From assembly GCA_026770025.1 (NCBI GenBank), contig JAMXDE010000052.1, positions 248,001 through 312,000 on the forward strand: a stretch of 64,000 nucleotides of DNA, read 5' to 3'. The DNA is from Craspedostauros australis. Lineage: Eukaryota; Bacillariophyta; Bacillariophyceae; Mastogloiales; Achnanthaceae. Under the pieces are notes generated by a model. It made no database searches. It was not told the DNA's origin and saw nothing but the letters and a program-made list of their open reading frames with translations. How positions within the stretch are numbered: the first letter of the stretch is position 1; every line of letters begins with the position of its first letter. Of the stretch, positions 34,085 to 46,508 are shown in pieces. A program made the translations under genes and the position numbers.

Positions 34085-34548
34085 GGGAATCGTCCACGTT
34101 GATGAGGGTGTTATCCTGGCTGCGGCTGCCTTCCGAAACGGCATCGGCCTCTCTGGCACCCACGGACGACAACATGCTGCGGCTCCTTGTTGCCCCTTGT
34201 TGCCCCTTCCTGCGCCGCCTGCGACATCGTGGCTGCTGCTGTCCGATACTGTATGGTCCGCGGCAAATGGTCGCGTGGATCGATTTCTATTGATCCAGTT
34301 CATCTTCGTGTCCGATGAAGTCATCGGCCTGTAGCCAATCTCACCGTCCCCTATTTATGTTGTGATTACCATTGACGACATCGGGATTATCGTGATGATC
34401 GACGGTGTCGCGTTCATCAGGATCGCCGTTGGTATCGCAATTGTTATCCTTCATGGTGTCAACACCGGACTTCGGTTTGCGCGTTGATCTGTCCGTCTTC
34501 CTCGAACGAACGATCAGTGACGCTGTTCTTGTTGGCAGAATGGCTCAT
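34085..34548 (-). pseudogene. Decayed N-terminal exon of a STAND-type NTPase
   Basis: Minus-strand translation gives an acidic Asn/Asp-rich stretch, then RGR, a stop, DWLQADDFIGHEDELDQ, a stop, and KSIHATICRG. This is clearly the counterpart of GRWDRLRFDHFIGREDELERLNSIYGRICR in copies B and C. At least two in-frame stops and one frameshift (the ATG at 34548 runs into TGA within 30 codons) show it is dead. The P-loop region is degraded (34085-34160). No Walker B, intron or exon 2 follows. It is the remnant of a sixth array member. Confidence 0.8.
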
Positions 34549-35476
34549 GTTTCGAAGAAGGCCTGATGCATACATCTCCAACAGATCTGGCAGAGCCAGC
34601 GAAAAATGAGAATAACAGAGCCATTATAGGATGTGTGGATCAATGCTCTGTACTCAAGTATAGCGATGATCATAGAGTAGAATGGATGAATACCTTAAGA
34701 GAGGTTGTGATGGGCAGAGTAAGCACGTACCTCTTACTCCTGTGTGATCAGTTGTTGCGTCATCCCGCGTGGTCTTTTTCTGCGGTTCGTTTCGCCTATC
34801 ATGGTGCACACTATAACGCTTTTTACTGGTTGCTCACACAGGATTCATGTGTTTCTCGTCCTTCGTCGACAGTTTGGGGAAACCACTTAATGAAGGTGCA
34901 GCTAATTCTATCTAACGTGCGACATGTGTCATGACGGCCTCAACGCAGGCGCGCCAAACCAAAAGAGACAAAACCCCACGCTCACATTTTCAACCAAAAC
35001 GACAGAACAACAAAGAACAACACCAATGTGACGTAGGTAATCTGCCACCAAATGATGAAGAGAGGAGCGACGCCAAGACGATCGACGAAGCAGAACTGTT
35101 CCGCACGTGGTCCACCACGCGTATCGACGAAGATGGAAGCTGTGGAACAGGGTAGCTCAGCGACCGATACAACGACATCATCACTTTCGTTGCCTACCTA
35201 CACAGTTGCCTTGCGGTGGTCTTGTTGCTGATCGCAGATGTTTGATTGTACAAATGTTATGGGATACTATTACCATACGAGCTACGAGTATGGGACTTGT
35301 GATAGTATTTGACAGCAACTTCTATCTTCCCGGGAGCGCTCACTCTCTCGGACGAACCAGCGATCCTGAGAGCACCGCACCACCACGGATGAAGGCATAC
35401 CATACCAGCATACTATTATACAAAACACTTCGATGGCTACACCATGCATTTAAGTACTCTTCGATATCCGCCCCAT
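34549..35476. other. Intergenic
   Basis: No gene can be supported. Short frames on both strands lack motifs. Confidence 0.45.
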
Positions 35477-35640
35477 CTACCCGAATAGATTCTGTGTCTT
35501 GGTCTTCAGCACTTCCACCTTCTTCAGCGCTCCCCACTCCATATACAGCCTCGATGACTCTCCGTAGCGATACTTCGCGTCGTCGCGACGACCCAGGTGG
35601 ATCAGCGGCAGTAGACGCAGCAGATGTCTGCATGGTCTTC
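35477..35640 (-). pseudogene. Possible C-terminal scrap of an NTPase/TPR-like gene
   Basis: One minus-strand frame reads HLGRRDDAKYRYGESSRL and YMEWGALKKVEVLK and ends at a stop. This resembles the LYNEWGAxAKVEQ element near the C-terminus of the five NTPases and its DNA aligns locally with those genes. No other family segment is intact around it, and the frame upstream lacks the expected helices. It may be a relic of a deleted array member or of a related gene. Confidence 0.35.
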
Positions 35641-36463
35641 GCTGCACAGTCGCTGTGCTGTTTCTGTTTCGATTTTCGCAGGAACCAGCTCAATGTTGGC
35701 TTGACCGCAGCTGAGCATTTTGGAGTGAGCAATAACATCTTCCGTTGTCAATTCACGTCGGTCCAAATTCATGGCTGCCACAAAATCTGATGATCCCACA
35801 CATGAAGGTGATTGGCGTTTCCTAACAAAGCGTGCGCACATGAATGGAATCACCAAACATCCTTTGGTTTGGCGTGCCAGTGCTGGTGTCGGTAACGACA
35901 ATGAGGCGCTTGGTGTAGAACGAAGAAGATGAACTATCCTCAACTATGGAGACATCGTTTGTCACAAGCAACATGTTGGCATGATGACAAGGGTCAGCAC
36001 AACGTCCATGTCTGTTGTCCTTGACAGCATCAGGCACGGCCATTTGTATCCATTCGACTCGTTTGAACAAGAAAGATGACCGCTGGAGTCACGAATGCAG
36101 GCTATCTAGGAATTCTCACAATCATCGTTGATAGCGTCACGTTTGTGAACAATGATGGACATGAGGATTTCTCAGCACTTCGCACTGTCATCCGAAGACG
36201 ATCGAGCATCTCCAGAACAGTCGATGCAGTAACGCAGGCAGGGTAGTAGAGCATCCCTGAGGCACATTTGTGGTCCAGACACTACTCTAGAATAGTAAAG
36301 ATTATGCGATCGCGTTCTCCAGTGACCAGGTGATCCAGAAAATCGAGAGTGTCGATCTGGGTGCGAACGTTTCGTTGAGAACTGTGAGGCAGTTCCTTCT
36401 CGCTTCATACGAACTCGTTGATCCTCTCCGATCGTAGCGGACATGTATTCGCGCTGGCCATAC
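35641..36463. other. Intergenic downstream of NTPase copy D
   Basis: A 113-codon minus-strand frame (35943-35602) is open but has no motif. Nothing else is visible. Confidence 0.45.
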
Positions 36464-39400
36464 TCACAGCGCATCCAAGTTCACCTCCGCCATGATCTTG
36501 TGGGCGGCAGCCACGCACATTCGAGTGTCTGCTGTGTGCTTGGTGAGTCTTCGTCTTGAATGTCGCATCTTTCTATCTCCATGGCTCGTGCTGACGCTGC
36601 TCGTATCTGCGCCGTCCACGCTGCTTCTGTCAACGAGGTTCGGATACTTTTCCAAGAGCTGCTCCACCTTTGCCTTCGCCCCCCATTCGTTGTACAGAGA
36701 GATAGCATTTCTCAGATGCTCTCGTGGCCAAAATAGATCCGTTTCGTCTTCCAGCGTGCTCCCAAACTCGTAGGTGGAGCTGCCGCCGCCGTTGGTTGAA
36801 AACATGCTGCTGGTGCCGAGCAGAGGGTTGCCCGTGGTGCTCGCACTGAGACGCATTGACCCCCCTCTGGTAATTGGCGAAGGTGATTTTGCGAGGAAGT
36901 ACTCGGCAGCAAGCTCATTCGCCAACGCCGTTTCGTGGATGTAGCCAGAGCGGGCAGCGGTTGATATGGCCTTGTCGTATGCTGCCTTCACAGAATCTTC
37001 CGACTCCTTTCCCGATGCTGCCATCAGGTCCGCTTGCATGAGCAGGTATCGGTGGAGGTTGTTGCCACCCCTCAGTTCGATGGTCGCTTTCAAACCGTCG
37101 CAGAACTGCTGCGCCTTGCGGCGGAGCTGATTCCGCTTCCGCTTCTTCTTCGTGCGTTGAGCCAACCTAGAAATGATGAGTCCGCTGCAAAAGAGCCTCA
37201 CGGAGACCACAATGAATGCGTTGTTGGCTTTGGTCAGTTGATGTAGAGGTTCGATGTAACCGCATCCAGCCTCGAGATCGCCGAAGTACACTGCCAGCAT
37301 GATCCGGCTGCAGTAATAATATGTCCAGCTGACGTAGTTCCATAGCTTGATTTCCTTCAATGGCATGGTATCGAACGATGCTTTCCAACCCTTCTCTGGA
37401 TATGTCGCGACGGTCGATGGTATGCCCATCAGAGTTTCCGCCATATCTTGCCACGGCGAGAAGGTGTCGAATGTTGCTTGGAGACCATAGTGCCTCAGCT
37501 GCGCGTTGCAGGTCTTGCCCGTCTTTTGCAGTTGGACGAGAGGCAGGCCGCACAGCTGGGCATGCATCAGACTGCCCACCCAGCATCGATATGCCACTTC
37601 AACATTTCCAGTCTCCATCCCAGCCTGCTGACCTCGTCGATAGTGGTCCAAGCAAACATGTACAGGTTCCTTCCATGCTGTCACGAAGTGCGTCATAGTG
37701 ACAAAGTAGATGCAGATCACCGATTTCGATGGCACAAGACCCATGACGTCATTCGAAAGTGCACATAATCTCCTCGACAGGTCGGGATTCTTGAAGACGC
37801 TCACGGCAATGGAACCCGTTGCACCAAGTGCATACGCACCCTCGGCACATAGGCCATACTTCAGCATCAGCCTGGTCTGTCGGACCATGGCCAGCATCAT
37901 GGTGCCCTTGCAACCTGCGTGATATGCCACATCGATGAAGAAGAACAGGATCTTCATGGTCATTTTGATCTTGGGGTCGGTCATGATGGGGAGGTCCAGA
38001 ACCTCGTCATCTGTATGCTTCGCGAAGTACTTCTTGATCTTGCCAAAGTCCCTCAATGCCAGGAACAGATGATTCCTCATGGGGAATGTCCCGAGCATCT
38101 TCAATGATCGGAGATCCAAGTTCATGGCTTCTCTCGATCTTTCCAAGCGGCACAGCGCCATCACCAACGACGAGTTGACCTGGATGACACTCTCGATGGA
38201 ATCGCCTGAGTTTTCGATGACGTCATGGCTTAACATGGAACCTTGTTCGTAGTTTCCAAGTGTCAGTTCAACTTCCGACAGCCTCCGGTAGACCTCAATG
38301 CATAGATCGTGATGGGTCTTCCATGGATCAGCAATTCGGATCTCGAGATTCGTCAGTGCCCGGTTCAGGTACTTTGCTGCCGGGACGAAGGCAGCAACGG
38401 TGATGGCGAGCTGCCCGACCTTGAGATTCAGATTGACGAGGTCGATTGCCGGGATGACGTTCTCGGACACTGCGAGCGAGGATACGTTCTCCAGATGATC
38501 CGCGGCGACGAACCACATCCAGTCTTCACCCAACGAGGGATCGGATGCGATGTCGATGAGATGCTTTCCAACGCGATATTTCATTTGGTTGAGCTCGTCA
38601 CCCGGAGGAGTCAACGAGAAGGCCGCCTGTTGAATCCGGTCATGTGAGAAGCGAAATGTTGCGTTTGTCTTCTGTGCGTGATCGACGTTATCTCCCGTGT
38701 TGCTTTTCCCTGTTTGCGCATAGGAGACAGCACTGAGTTGTTTGTTGGATCCATCGATATCCGTGCTCAAAGTGTTGGAACTGTATTTGCTGGTGTCGTC
38801 CAGGTCGCTATCAGTGATGCCGTCGAGTCTCTGTAGGAGTTCCTCTTCCACCGCCAGGCCTAGCACGGTATCGATACTCATCTCAAGTGACAGCGACATA
38901 TTTCCTGGATTAGAACCACCTCGCTGCACATGTTGCATTTCGCGTTCGATCAACGTCGCCAGCACTGATTGGCGAAATGTCGATCGCAGAAAGGACGCCA
39001 TCTGCAAGCAAACTTGGAGGTCCTTCGGTAGTGATTGCAACTTGGAAGTGAAGAGGTCAACGACATTCGCTGCCATTTCAATTTCATTCGCTGTTCGCTG
39101 TTCATCCCATTCCCATCTCAGAGTGTGGATATTGCGCCTCAAGATATTGCGGCGATGCAATCTCTCCAAACTTTGAATTGTGTACAACACGTTGCCTTTA
39201 GTCTTTTCGTGGAGCGCCTTGGCGAGAGGGGCCGTCCTGAGGGTATCCAGTGCGAGAGAAGAAGCCAAGAATTCTCCAGTTTGCGTCACTGTGAGATCTT
39301 TGAGCGGTATGTCATGGATGGTCTTTCCGTTGCTTTTCCACTGTGAGATGGAAGTGGTAAGTTGATGCTGAGGATCGTTGTGTACTTCGTTGGAACGGTA

Positions 39401-40905
39401 TGATCCGATGATGAGTAGGTTGCGGATGGATGGGTCGAGGAGGATCTCAGTGATGAGTTTGAGAGAGCGTTCGTCGACCCATTGGAGATCTGTTCGTGTG
39501 ATTGGAGGTGTGCAGATTCGAAAGATTGGGAATGAGAGAGCAGCGCAAGCGTGATTCAGTGAGATGATACTGTGCAGAGTGTCATGGGCAGACAGGTATT
39601 GGGCCGTTGAGCAAACGAAGCACAGCAGATGGATGCTACTTTTTCTCTCCACTCACCATCCAGATAGAGCACAAGCGGACGATCATCCGTGCAAATTGCC
39701 TTGAGGATAATCTTGAAACTGTACACTAGCTGGGCCCATTCTCTGGCTTTGGGCCCGATGTCGTGTTTTTCCTCAGTATCGGCGGTATCTGGCGCATCGG
39801 GCGGTGTGGCGTAGCCCTGCATATCATCGTCAGACGCTTCGGCGCTCTTCATGTCGTCGCCCGAATGCAATTCCCTCCGATGGTCGGCATCGTTGTCGCG
39901 AGGGCTGGGAGCATGTGCCTCTGTGCTCGTACTTGCAGGTTGTTCTTCCGTGCTTCGGATATCTTTCTCCATCAGTGCCAAGAGCCCCGGAATGACCCTG
40001 CATGCAAGCCCGCGGCGTGTCGCGTCCATCCTGCTGCAGATCTTCGATTTGATTCGCTGGCATTCAATGTCGTCACCAGATGTCACGATTTGGTGGAAGA
40101 AGTGCGATAAGGCATCAACGATGGCCGACAGATTTCCGCCCGTGCTGTATTGATCGTACTTTCCCTTTCCGAAATAGCATGGATGTGAATCAGCTCGTCT
40201 CTTTTTTGGCCCTGCGCGAGCCCCACACTGCTTCATCATTGAGGCATCATGGCTTTTTGCAGAGTGTGCGCTGGAAGAACCATCCATTGATTGTGATATT
40301 GGCGCGGATGATGACGTGGATGGCGATGGCATTGACGACGGCGATGTTACATCCTCCTCCGCCACGTTCAGTCTAGCCAAGAAACGATCCACCAGCGCTG
40401 ACTTTCCTGTCCCGGAGTAACCATGGATGAGAACCACCTGCGCATCCTTGTTGGCGTCGTCACTCGTTGCTCTTGTCAGCGGTTTGCGGCACATGCGGCC
40501 GTAGATGGAGTTCAATCGTTCCAGCTCGTCTTCGCGTCCCACGAAGGTGGCGAAGCGAAGATGATCCCATCGTTCGCCGTCATCGCCATTCTCGGCGACA
40601 GTGTGGTGACTGCTGTGGCCCAACACGACTTCAAACGTGCCAGGTCGTCCACCATCATGCTCGTCGTGCTCGTCATCGGTCACGTCGTAGATGCTGTCCT
40701 TCGATTCGTCGGTCAGGTTGGTCTTGTGTTCGGAGAATGAGAGGGTGCGATCGCCAGCGGTGCCATTGGCGCTCGCTGAATCCGTTGCGCTTTGCAACGC
40801 GCGGCCGTACAATGCCTTTGCTTGAAAGGACGCGGCAACGGACCGGCTGTGATCAACGTCGGACGACGGGACAGCGAGAGTGACGGAGGATCGTGTCTTT
40901 CCCAT
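36464..40905 (-). CDS. STAND-type NTPase with TPR-like C-terminus, copy D (most diverged)
   Basis: 1424 residues from exons 40905-39657 and 39489-36464, with a 167-bp intron GTGAGT...CAG. The start at 40905 (MGKTRSSVTL) is the first ATG; the frame is open upstream to 41268 but without ATG. FVGREDELERL is at about 121, P-loop GYSGTGKS at 162-169, and Walker B LVLYLDD across the intron, then LQWVDERS, GSYRSNEV, FRFSHDRIQQAAFSL and the TPR-like region ending LYNEWGAKAKVEQLL. Compared with the other copies it has an insertion of about 50 residues (Ser/Thr/Asn-rich, near 38660-38830) between the winged-helix-like part and the HDRIQQ motif, and a lengthened C-terminal linker. It is the longest and most divergent intact member, so probably an older duplicate. 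Confidence 0.87.
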
Positions 40906-42667
40906 GGTGAGGAACGCAGGCTGAGCAAGTGATTGAATGAGGTCAACAATTGGCGTTGAGACGCTCCACTGATACTCTATGATCACTTCTCCCCTCCCTC
41001 CTTTGATTGCGTTGGCTCTCGGGACAAGACGTGAGCGCAGATTCCAAACCGATTGCGCCACAATGCGATGGTTTTCGTTCGCGTCCGCTCTGAGCGACGG
41101 ATGTGTGATGAACTTGTAAACGCTCGTTCGTGCTTGTTCGTGATTTGTCTGCTGTTGTGGTTCTGTTGTCACGTGATGGTGTTCATTGTGATTCTCGCTG
41201 GAGGAGTTGAGGTAAACGCAGGCGAAGACCTTCTTGTCGCAGAAAAGCCACCTGGTCGAACTGGTCACAGACTAAATTAGTGCTTTGGGGCAGCCCTTCA
41301 TCAGACTTGCACGATTCTCGCCATTTCCTATGTGCGGGTGCCTTCTTCGCGTTCTTGGCTGCCACCTCCACCGTTTCCGTGGCGCTGTGTGTTTGTCTTG
41401 TGCCATTTTTTGTGCTGCTTTCGCTGCTCAGCCTTCTCGATTGGATTCGCGTCCATATTCCTGATCTACGTTCGTTCCTTCACATATTGAATGGCACACG
41501 GTAGTCTGCGCGATCTCCACCCTTCATCTCTCTCTGTCTCGTTAGCTGCTGCGTTTCTGTCCCAGTCTTCACATACTACTTGTTTTCCCTCGCGCTCGAT
41601 TTGCAAATATCTTCCTCCCTCTTGTAGTGGACCAAACATGTTTATTATGGTTGATTCGTGTCAGGTACGGCTCTTCCTTGCGCCGCTCTGTAGCCCTCTT
41701 ATTCGCTTTTCCATCCTTTCTCTGTGGTGGTCCTTTTTCCTTCTTGTGTCCTGTCCGCTCCATGGTTGATCCCTGCATTCTTTACCTCACGCTTTGTTTG
41801 GCGGTGTTCATTCTGCGCCACATCTGCCAAGTGGTCGCAACTTGTCCATTCCACTCTTTGCAGCCCATGGCTATGACTACATCTCGGTCAAGCACTAGGC
41901 GTAGTTCCCCCTGTCCCACAGACCAACATCGTCACCAGCCGCGCTGGTGGCACTGTTGTTGTCGGTTTGGATGTCATCTGTGTGTTCGTCTCTCCATCCT
42001 TCCGTCCATCCAGTCATTCTTTGATGTCTCCCGTCCTCCGTCCCACATCGCCAGCCTGTTCTTCTGTCTCTACAAAGTTCTATCCCTCTGCAGCAAAATA
42101 TCTCTTCACCTACGCACACAAATCTCGCCACATTCATGGTGTTGCGATTTGCACATTCCTCTCCTCTGTCATCCACTTCAGTGACCCGCATGTGTTGTTC
42201 CTGTTGCTATTGTTACCTTTTGCGGCCTTCGTTGCCTCTCGCGTCGCACGCGTCTGTTGGCCTTGTCCATGGACAATTAGATAATTTTATTGCTTTGTTA
42301 TGTAGCCAACAGACTTCGTCGCTTTGTTCCGGTCTGTCACAGACACTTCACAGATACTTTTCTGGTGCTGCCAATGGTCGCTTCCATAAGTGCGATCGTA
42401 GGCGGGCGTTCGGCACAATCGCTGACAGTGGAACGATTGCTGCTATTCCTCCACATTATTACGCCTTTTCCATTCTGAGCGTTGATCACGACTCGCTTTG
42501 TCGCCTCAAATCACGGCTTGCGGCATTTGCGGCGCACAGTCCATCTCCTCACATCGTTTTCGTTTCCCTCAGCAATGATTCCAAGAACAACACATGCCCT
42601 TTGCGAACTGAGAACAGCGACGTAAAATTAGAGAACAACGGAGAAAACAACGGCGGGAGTATTATTG
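40906..42667. other. Intergenic between NTPase copy D and the transposase
   Basis: T- and C-rich on the plus strand with several short hydrophobic frames that look like composition artefacts. No gene supported. The segment next to 40906 should hold the promoter of copy D. I looked for terminal inverted repeats of the neighbouring transposon and found none I trust. Confidence 0.45.
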
Positions 42668-43986
42668 TTACGCTTTGTTTGGTGGGACATTTTGGTGTTT
42701 TGTTTCGAGGAGATCGACCCGTGCTGCATGCGGGACCCATGTCTGGGCTCTGAGCGATTTCGGATTCTTCACCACACTCGCCCAGAATTTCTTCCGGCGT
42801 TTGTGCAACGAGTTTGCGAGCGCACTTTCGACATCAAATGCAGGAAAGCCATGCGAGAGTTCAATCTGGGTCAACAAAGCAACTGCGTTGAATGCGAGGT
42901 GGTGTTTGTTTGGATCATGCGTCCAAATCTCTTTCATGCATCTCCAATGTTTGATGCGGCGATTGATGGTTTCGTGGCGTGCGCGGCAGACACCATCAGT
43001 GACCGAGCTTGGTCCCCAGACGTGTTTGTCTGCCTTGTACCCAGCATCCGCCACCACCATTTCGCCTTCGCGAAGTTGATGTTTGAGGCCAAAACGGAAG
43101 ATCTGAAGGTCGTTGAACATGCCGCAGGGGAACGGGCCATTTGCCCACACGATCTCACCGCTGGAGATGGAAACAGCGATTTCGTAGCGAACACCTGACC
43201 CCTTAAATTTGTGTGAGTACCACCCTTTGTTGAATGGTTTTGGTTCCTTGATACGCATGTCGGTTCCATCCACTGTCACCAGAGCAACAGCTTGTGGGGA
43301 TGCGTTGCGGAATCGGTTTCCCCAGTGCAACTTCGCGTGGTGAAATTGAACGCCTCAACAAGAGCGAGAATAGCGCAACGGAGACAGAACGAGACCACAC
43401 GTGAGAAAACGAAGAAAGGACGAGCCACATGCTGCGTGTTTCACTCTCGTCATGCTGTACACACTATACCTACCACCAGTGGCTTCGCATACTCCATGGT
43501 TTCGAGCACCTTCCACACCCACTCTCTAAATGTCTTAGTGCTGCATTTCGCCAAGCTCGCAAGGATAGATGCCGATGAATACTGTTTGAGAAAAGCGCTT
43601 GTCCACAAGAAATGCTTTGGTTGCATACTTCGTGGAATCATTCCATGCATCCACATGTCATTCCACAGCAGATGCAAGACTTCCCCAGTCGTTCCAAATA
43701 CGGCGTTGAAACGACCTTGGACAGCTTTGCTGACATGAGGGATATCGTGTAACTCATAGCAATACCCAATCATAGAAAAACCTGTGACTGCGAAGTAACC
43801 TCTTGGAAGAGCGCGATTGTATTCGACCGAGCACATGACGCTGTTGGTTGCCATGCAATCATCAGAAGCGAAAAGAAGAAATTGCCGTTGTCTTGTGTGA
43901 GCACTATTGCACGGATTCACGGTGGCACATCCACCATGCGAGTTGCGCAGAGACCGAGATCCACAGCCCCATCTACTGTTCCTCAT
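42668..43986 (-). CDS. PIF/Harbinger-like DDE transposase, two exons or broken
   Basis: The downstream frame (43330-42668, ending TAA) carries the core of a DDE_Tnp_4-type transposase: VTVDGTDMRI with the first Asp, EPKPFNKGWYSHKFKGSG, GEIVWANGPFPCGMFNDL, VVADAGYKAD with the second Asp, and RHETINRRIKHW with the Glu. The upstream frame (43986-43450) holds the N-terminal helical part (HVSKAVQGRFNAVFGTT; KTFREWVWKVLETM). They can be joined by an intron with donor GTAGGT at 43473 and an acceptor shortly before the HWGNRF codons (about 43335-43355), but I could not fix a clean in-frame acceptor, so a frameshifted copy is also possible. All three catalytic residues are present. Such enzymes cut and paste elements flanked by TWA duplications; no terminal inverted repeats were identified here. 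Confidence 0.7.
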
Positions 43987-46508
43987 GCACAGAGAGGTTG
44001 CGTGCTGAGTTCCGCTCTACACAATCGTTGTCGATGCTGTCAGACGTCAGCATCGTGGCACTGACATCTCTCTGGGTTGGCGTTTCATACTTCTTCGTAT
44101 CGTTTGGATCATCTTCAAGGTAGGCTTGAACGTAACGGCCGCTTGGCTTGGCATAACAACAGGTTTCCATGTGCCTATTTCAATACACACTATTCCTTGC
44201 GGAGAGGTCGACGTAGCACACCAGCACAGAGCAAAGTGCAGAGTTGAAGTAGCCTGTTCCATTGGTGGAGTTGAAGGAAGAAGACCTGGTCTATGCCATA
44301 CCAACACGTCATGCTTTTTCAAAAACCGCATAACCCCAGGGAGCCTGCATACGACTTCATCCACCATCCCACTCATCAAGCACAACCCACCAGAAGTTTG
44401 GCATTGCAGGTTGCATGGAACAGTGCATACACTAGAGGGGCATATCTCAAGGACGTCAATGTTGACATCCTTGACTGTTCGAAAGATATTGATGTTGTGG
44501 TATGTTCTGCACAACTACCGCCACGTGGTGTGGCAGCATTCACGAATAACACCGTACCTCCGGCATTCTATTCCGGCACTTCATTGGAGTTGTATGAAGG
44601 AGGGCGCTGGGTGTCTTGGTGGCATGCAGCACCGCACATCAGGCAACGACGTGGTGCTTTGTTTGTTGAGAATTTAGCGAAAGACGAACAGATGGTGCCG
44701 CAATCGCGGGTATACGTAGACCGACACGCCTTTTGGGACAGGTCGTGCTGTCTTGAAGGGAGCAAACGGCGAAATCAACCAACCAACTGCCGAAACGCCA
44801 GAGGGAGGGACACCACGCACTTATTTGTCACACTGACATGGTTTGCATGGCGACGTTGCATGTTCTCCCTCCCTCTCTCTCTCTCTCGCTCTCTGTCTGT
44901 CTGTTGCCACGTCGGTCTCACCGTGACACATATGTTACATGGCGCCTGCGTGTCTCCCACAATGCAGAAGTGGAGACCCTCAATGATGACATCCCACTAC
45001 CCCATCAACGCCCATGCAGACACACTACGGCGCACAGATGGAATGATGACAACAAAGGACAGTTCAGGCGCCTGCGTGCGATCGGTTGTGCGCCGTTGTC
45101 GCAATGTCGCACTCCCCAACGCAGGAAAATGCGCATTTTGTGAATACAATAGTCGTTTTTGTGCAATTTGCGCTCTGACTATGTAGCCGTGTTGCGACAC
45201 CAATCATGGCAGCTTCGATGGGGTTGTGTGCACCTGTACAAGAGAAGAATGTAGGGAACCTAAATTCATGACTTCAACACAGCTACACCGACGAGGAGAG
45301 CTCCATGACAAGCATTGTAAAGAACTAGCCTCCTGTGGCAAGTCTACAATAAGACATCAAACCTGCGTTCCTTGCGCAAAAGTCCCCAAGGGTGCTCTCA
45401 TGCGCATGCAGCTGGCGACGTTTATGCGGTGCGCAGGTGCTGGCCACCTACTGCGAAGGTGTCCCCACATCGACTCCGCGACGCACTTGCGATGTAGAGT
45501 CAGAGTAGTTGGCATGACAGCGGTGAGTCGACGCGTGGAGTCGCTTGATGCAGGCAGATGACGTCTTCACATTGTTGGCGACGAGTGATGTCACCGACGG
45601 AGGTTTTCGCATGAGAACTTGATAGGGAGATAGTGGGCTGTGTGTTGCGTTTGCTGCACTATCGTGGGTGGTATCACCAACATAGAAGGTAACGATACCA
45701 TTGGGAACGTCGACGTCATTGAAACGAAGCAGTGCACTGCCTGTTTCTAGATGCGAACGTGCATGCCGCCCCAAATGGGAGAAGACGCGACTACCATGTT
45801 CCAGAGTTTGATGTCAGTGACTTAGTCCCTGACATTGGGCACGACTATAAGTCATGGAGGTAGACAAACTGACGAATGTAATTCTCTTTTTGCGTTGTTT
45901 TCGCCAAATGCAAAGCACGACTACATTGAAGAAAGCATGGCATTATTGTTACATCCGTTGTGTTGCACTTGTTCTGTGATCCTTTTTCTCTGTACCTATC
46001 ATGCCATACGTACGAACGTACGTATCTGACATCGAGAATTTCGTATGTGCCCCGATTGTCTGCCTTTTGCACCAGGCAGGCCTGATGTGCACCTGCTGAC
46101 GACGTGGCGCTTGAGAAGTAGTTGCTGGTTCGATCTTCCCTCCTCTCTGTCTGCAACGACGACGTGTTGAACCGCTCGGCAGCTTTCTGATCTGATGCTC
46201 TTCCCGCGGATGTGCGGGTTGATGAGCGTGTGGGCGATCACGTTGGAGACAGGTTGAAGCAGACAGAGACCACGAGGTCGATGCCGACGTCGTTGATGAA
46301 CGCGTTGACAACAACGCAAACCATGACATGAAGGATGATCGCATCACTCCAAAGTCACATCACAGCTGCTTGAATGTTGTCGTGGTCATACAACAAGACC
46401 TTCCAACCCTTGCACCACTCCAATTGGAACTACCACCACAACCACAGTTCCAGGCGCAGCTACACCAGCAATCACCATCGTATCAGCACAATCAACCCAC
46501 GCACGACC
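43987..46508. other. Region with weak ORFs between transposase and the three-exon gene
   Basis: A minus-strand frame (44514-44047) with a plausible composition (FLKKHDVLVWHRPGLLPST; GIVCIEIGTWKPVVM) lies 60 bp upstream of the transposase and could be its partner ORF, but no family is recognised. On the plus strand around 45100-45400 there is a Cys-rich segment (CAFCEYNSRFCAIC, a stop, then further Cys pairs) like a decayed zinc-binding domain. A CT-rich simple repeat lies at 44864-44904. Nothing here is a firm gene. Confidence 0.4.

Noticed and set aside
40906-41268. N-terminal extension of NTPase copy D by 121 codons
   Set aside because: The frame is open but has no ATG before 40905, and the extension has no counterpart in the other four copies.
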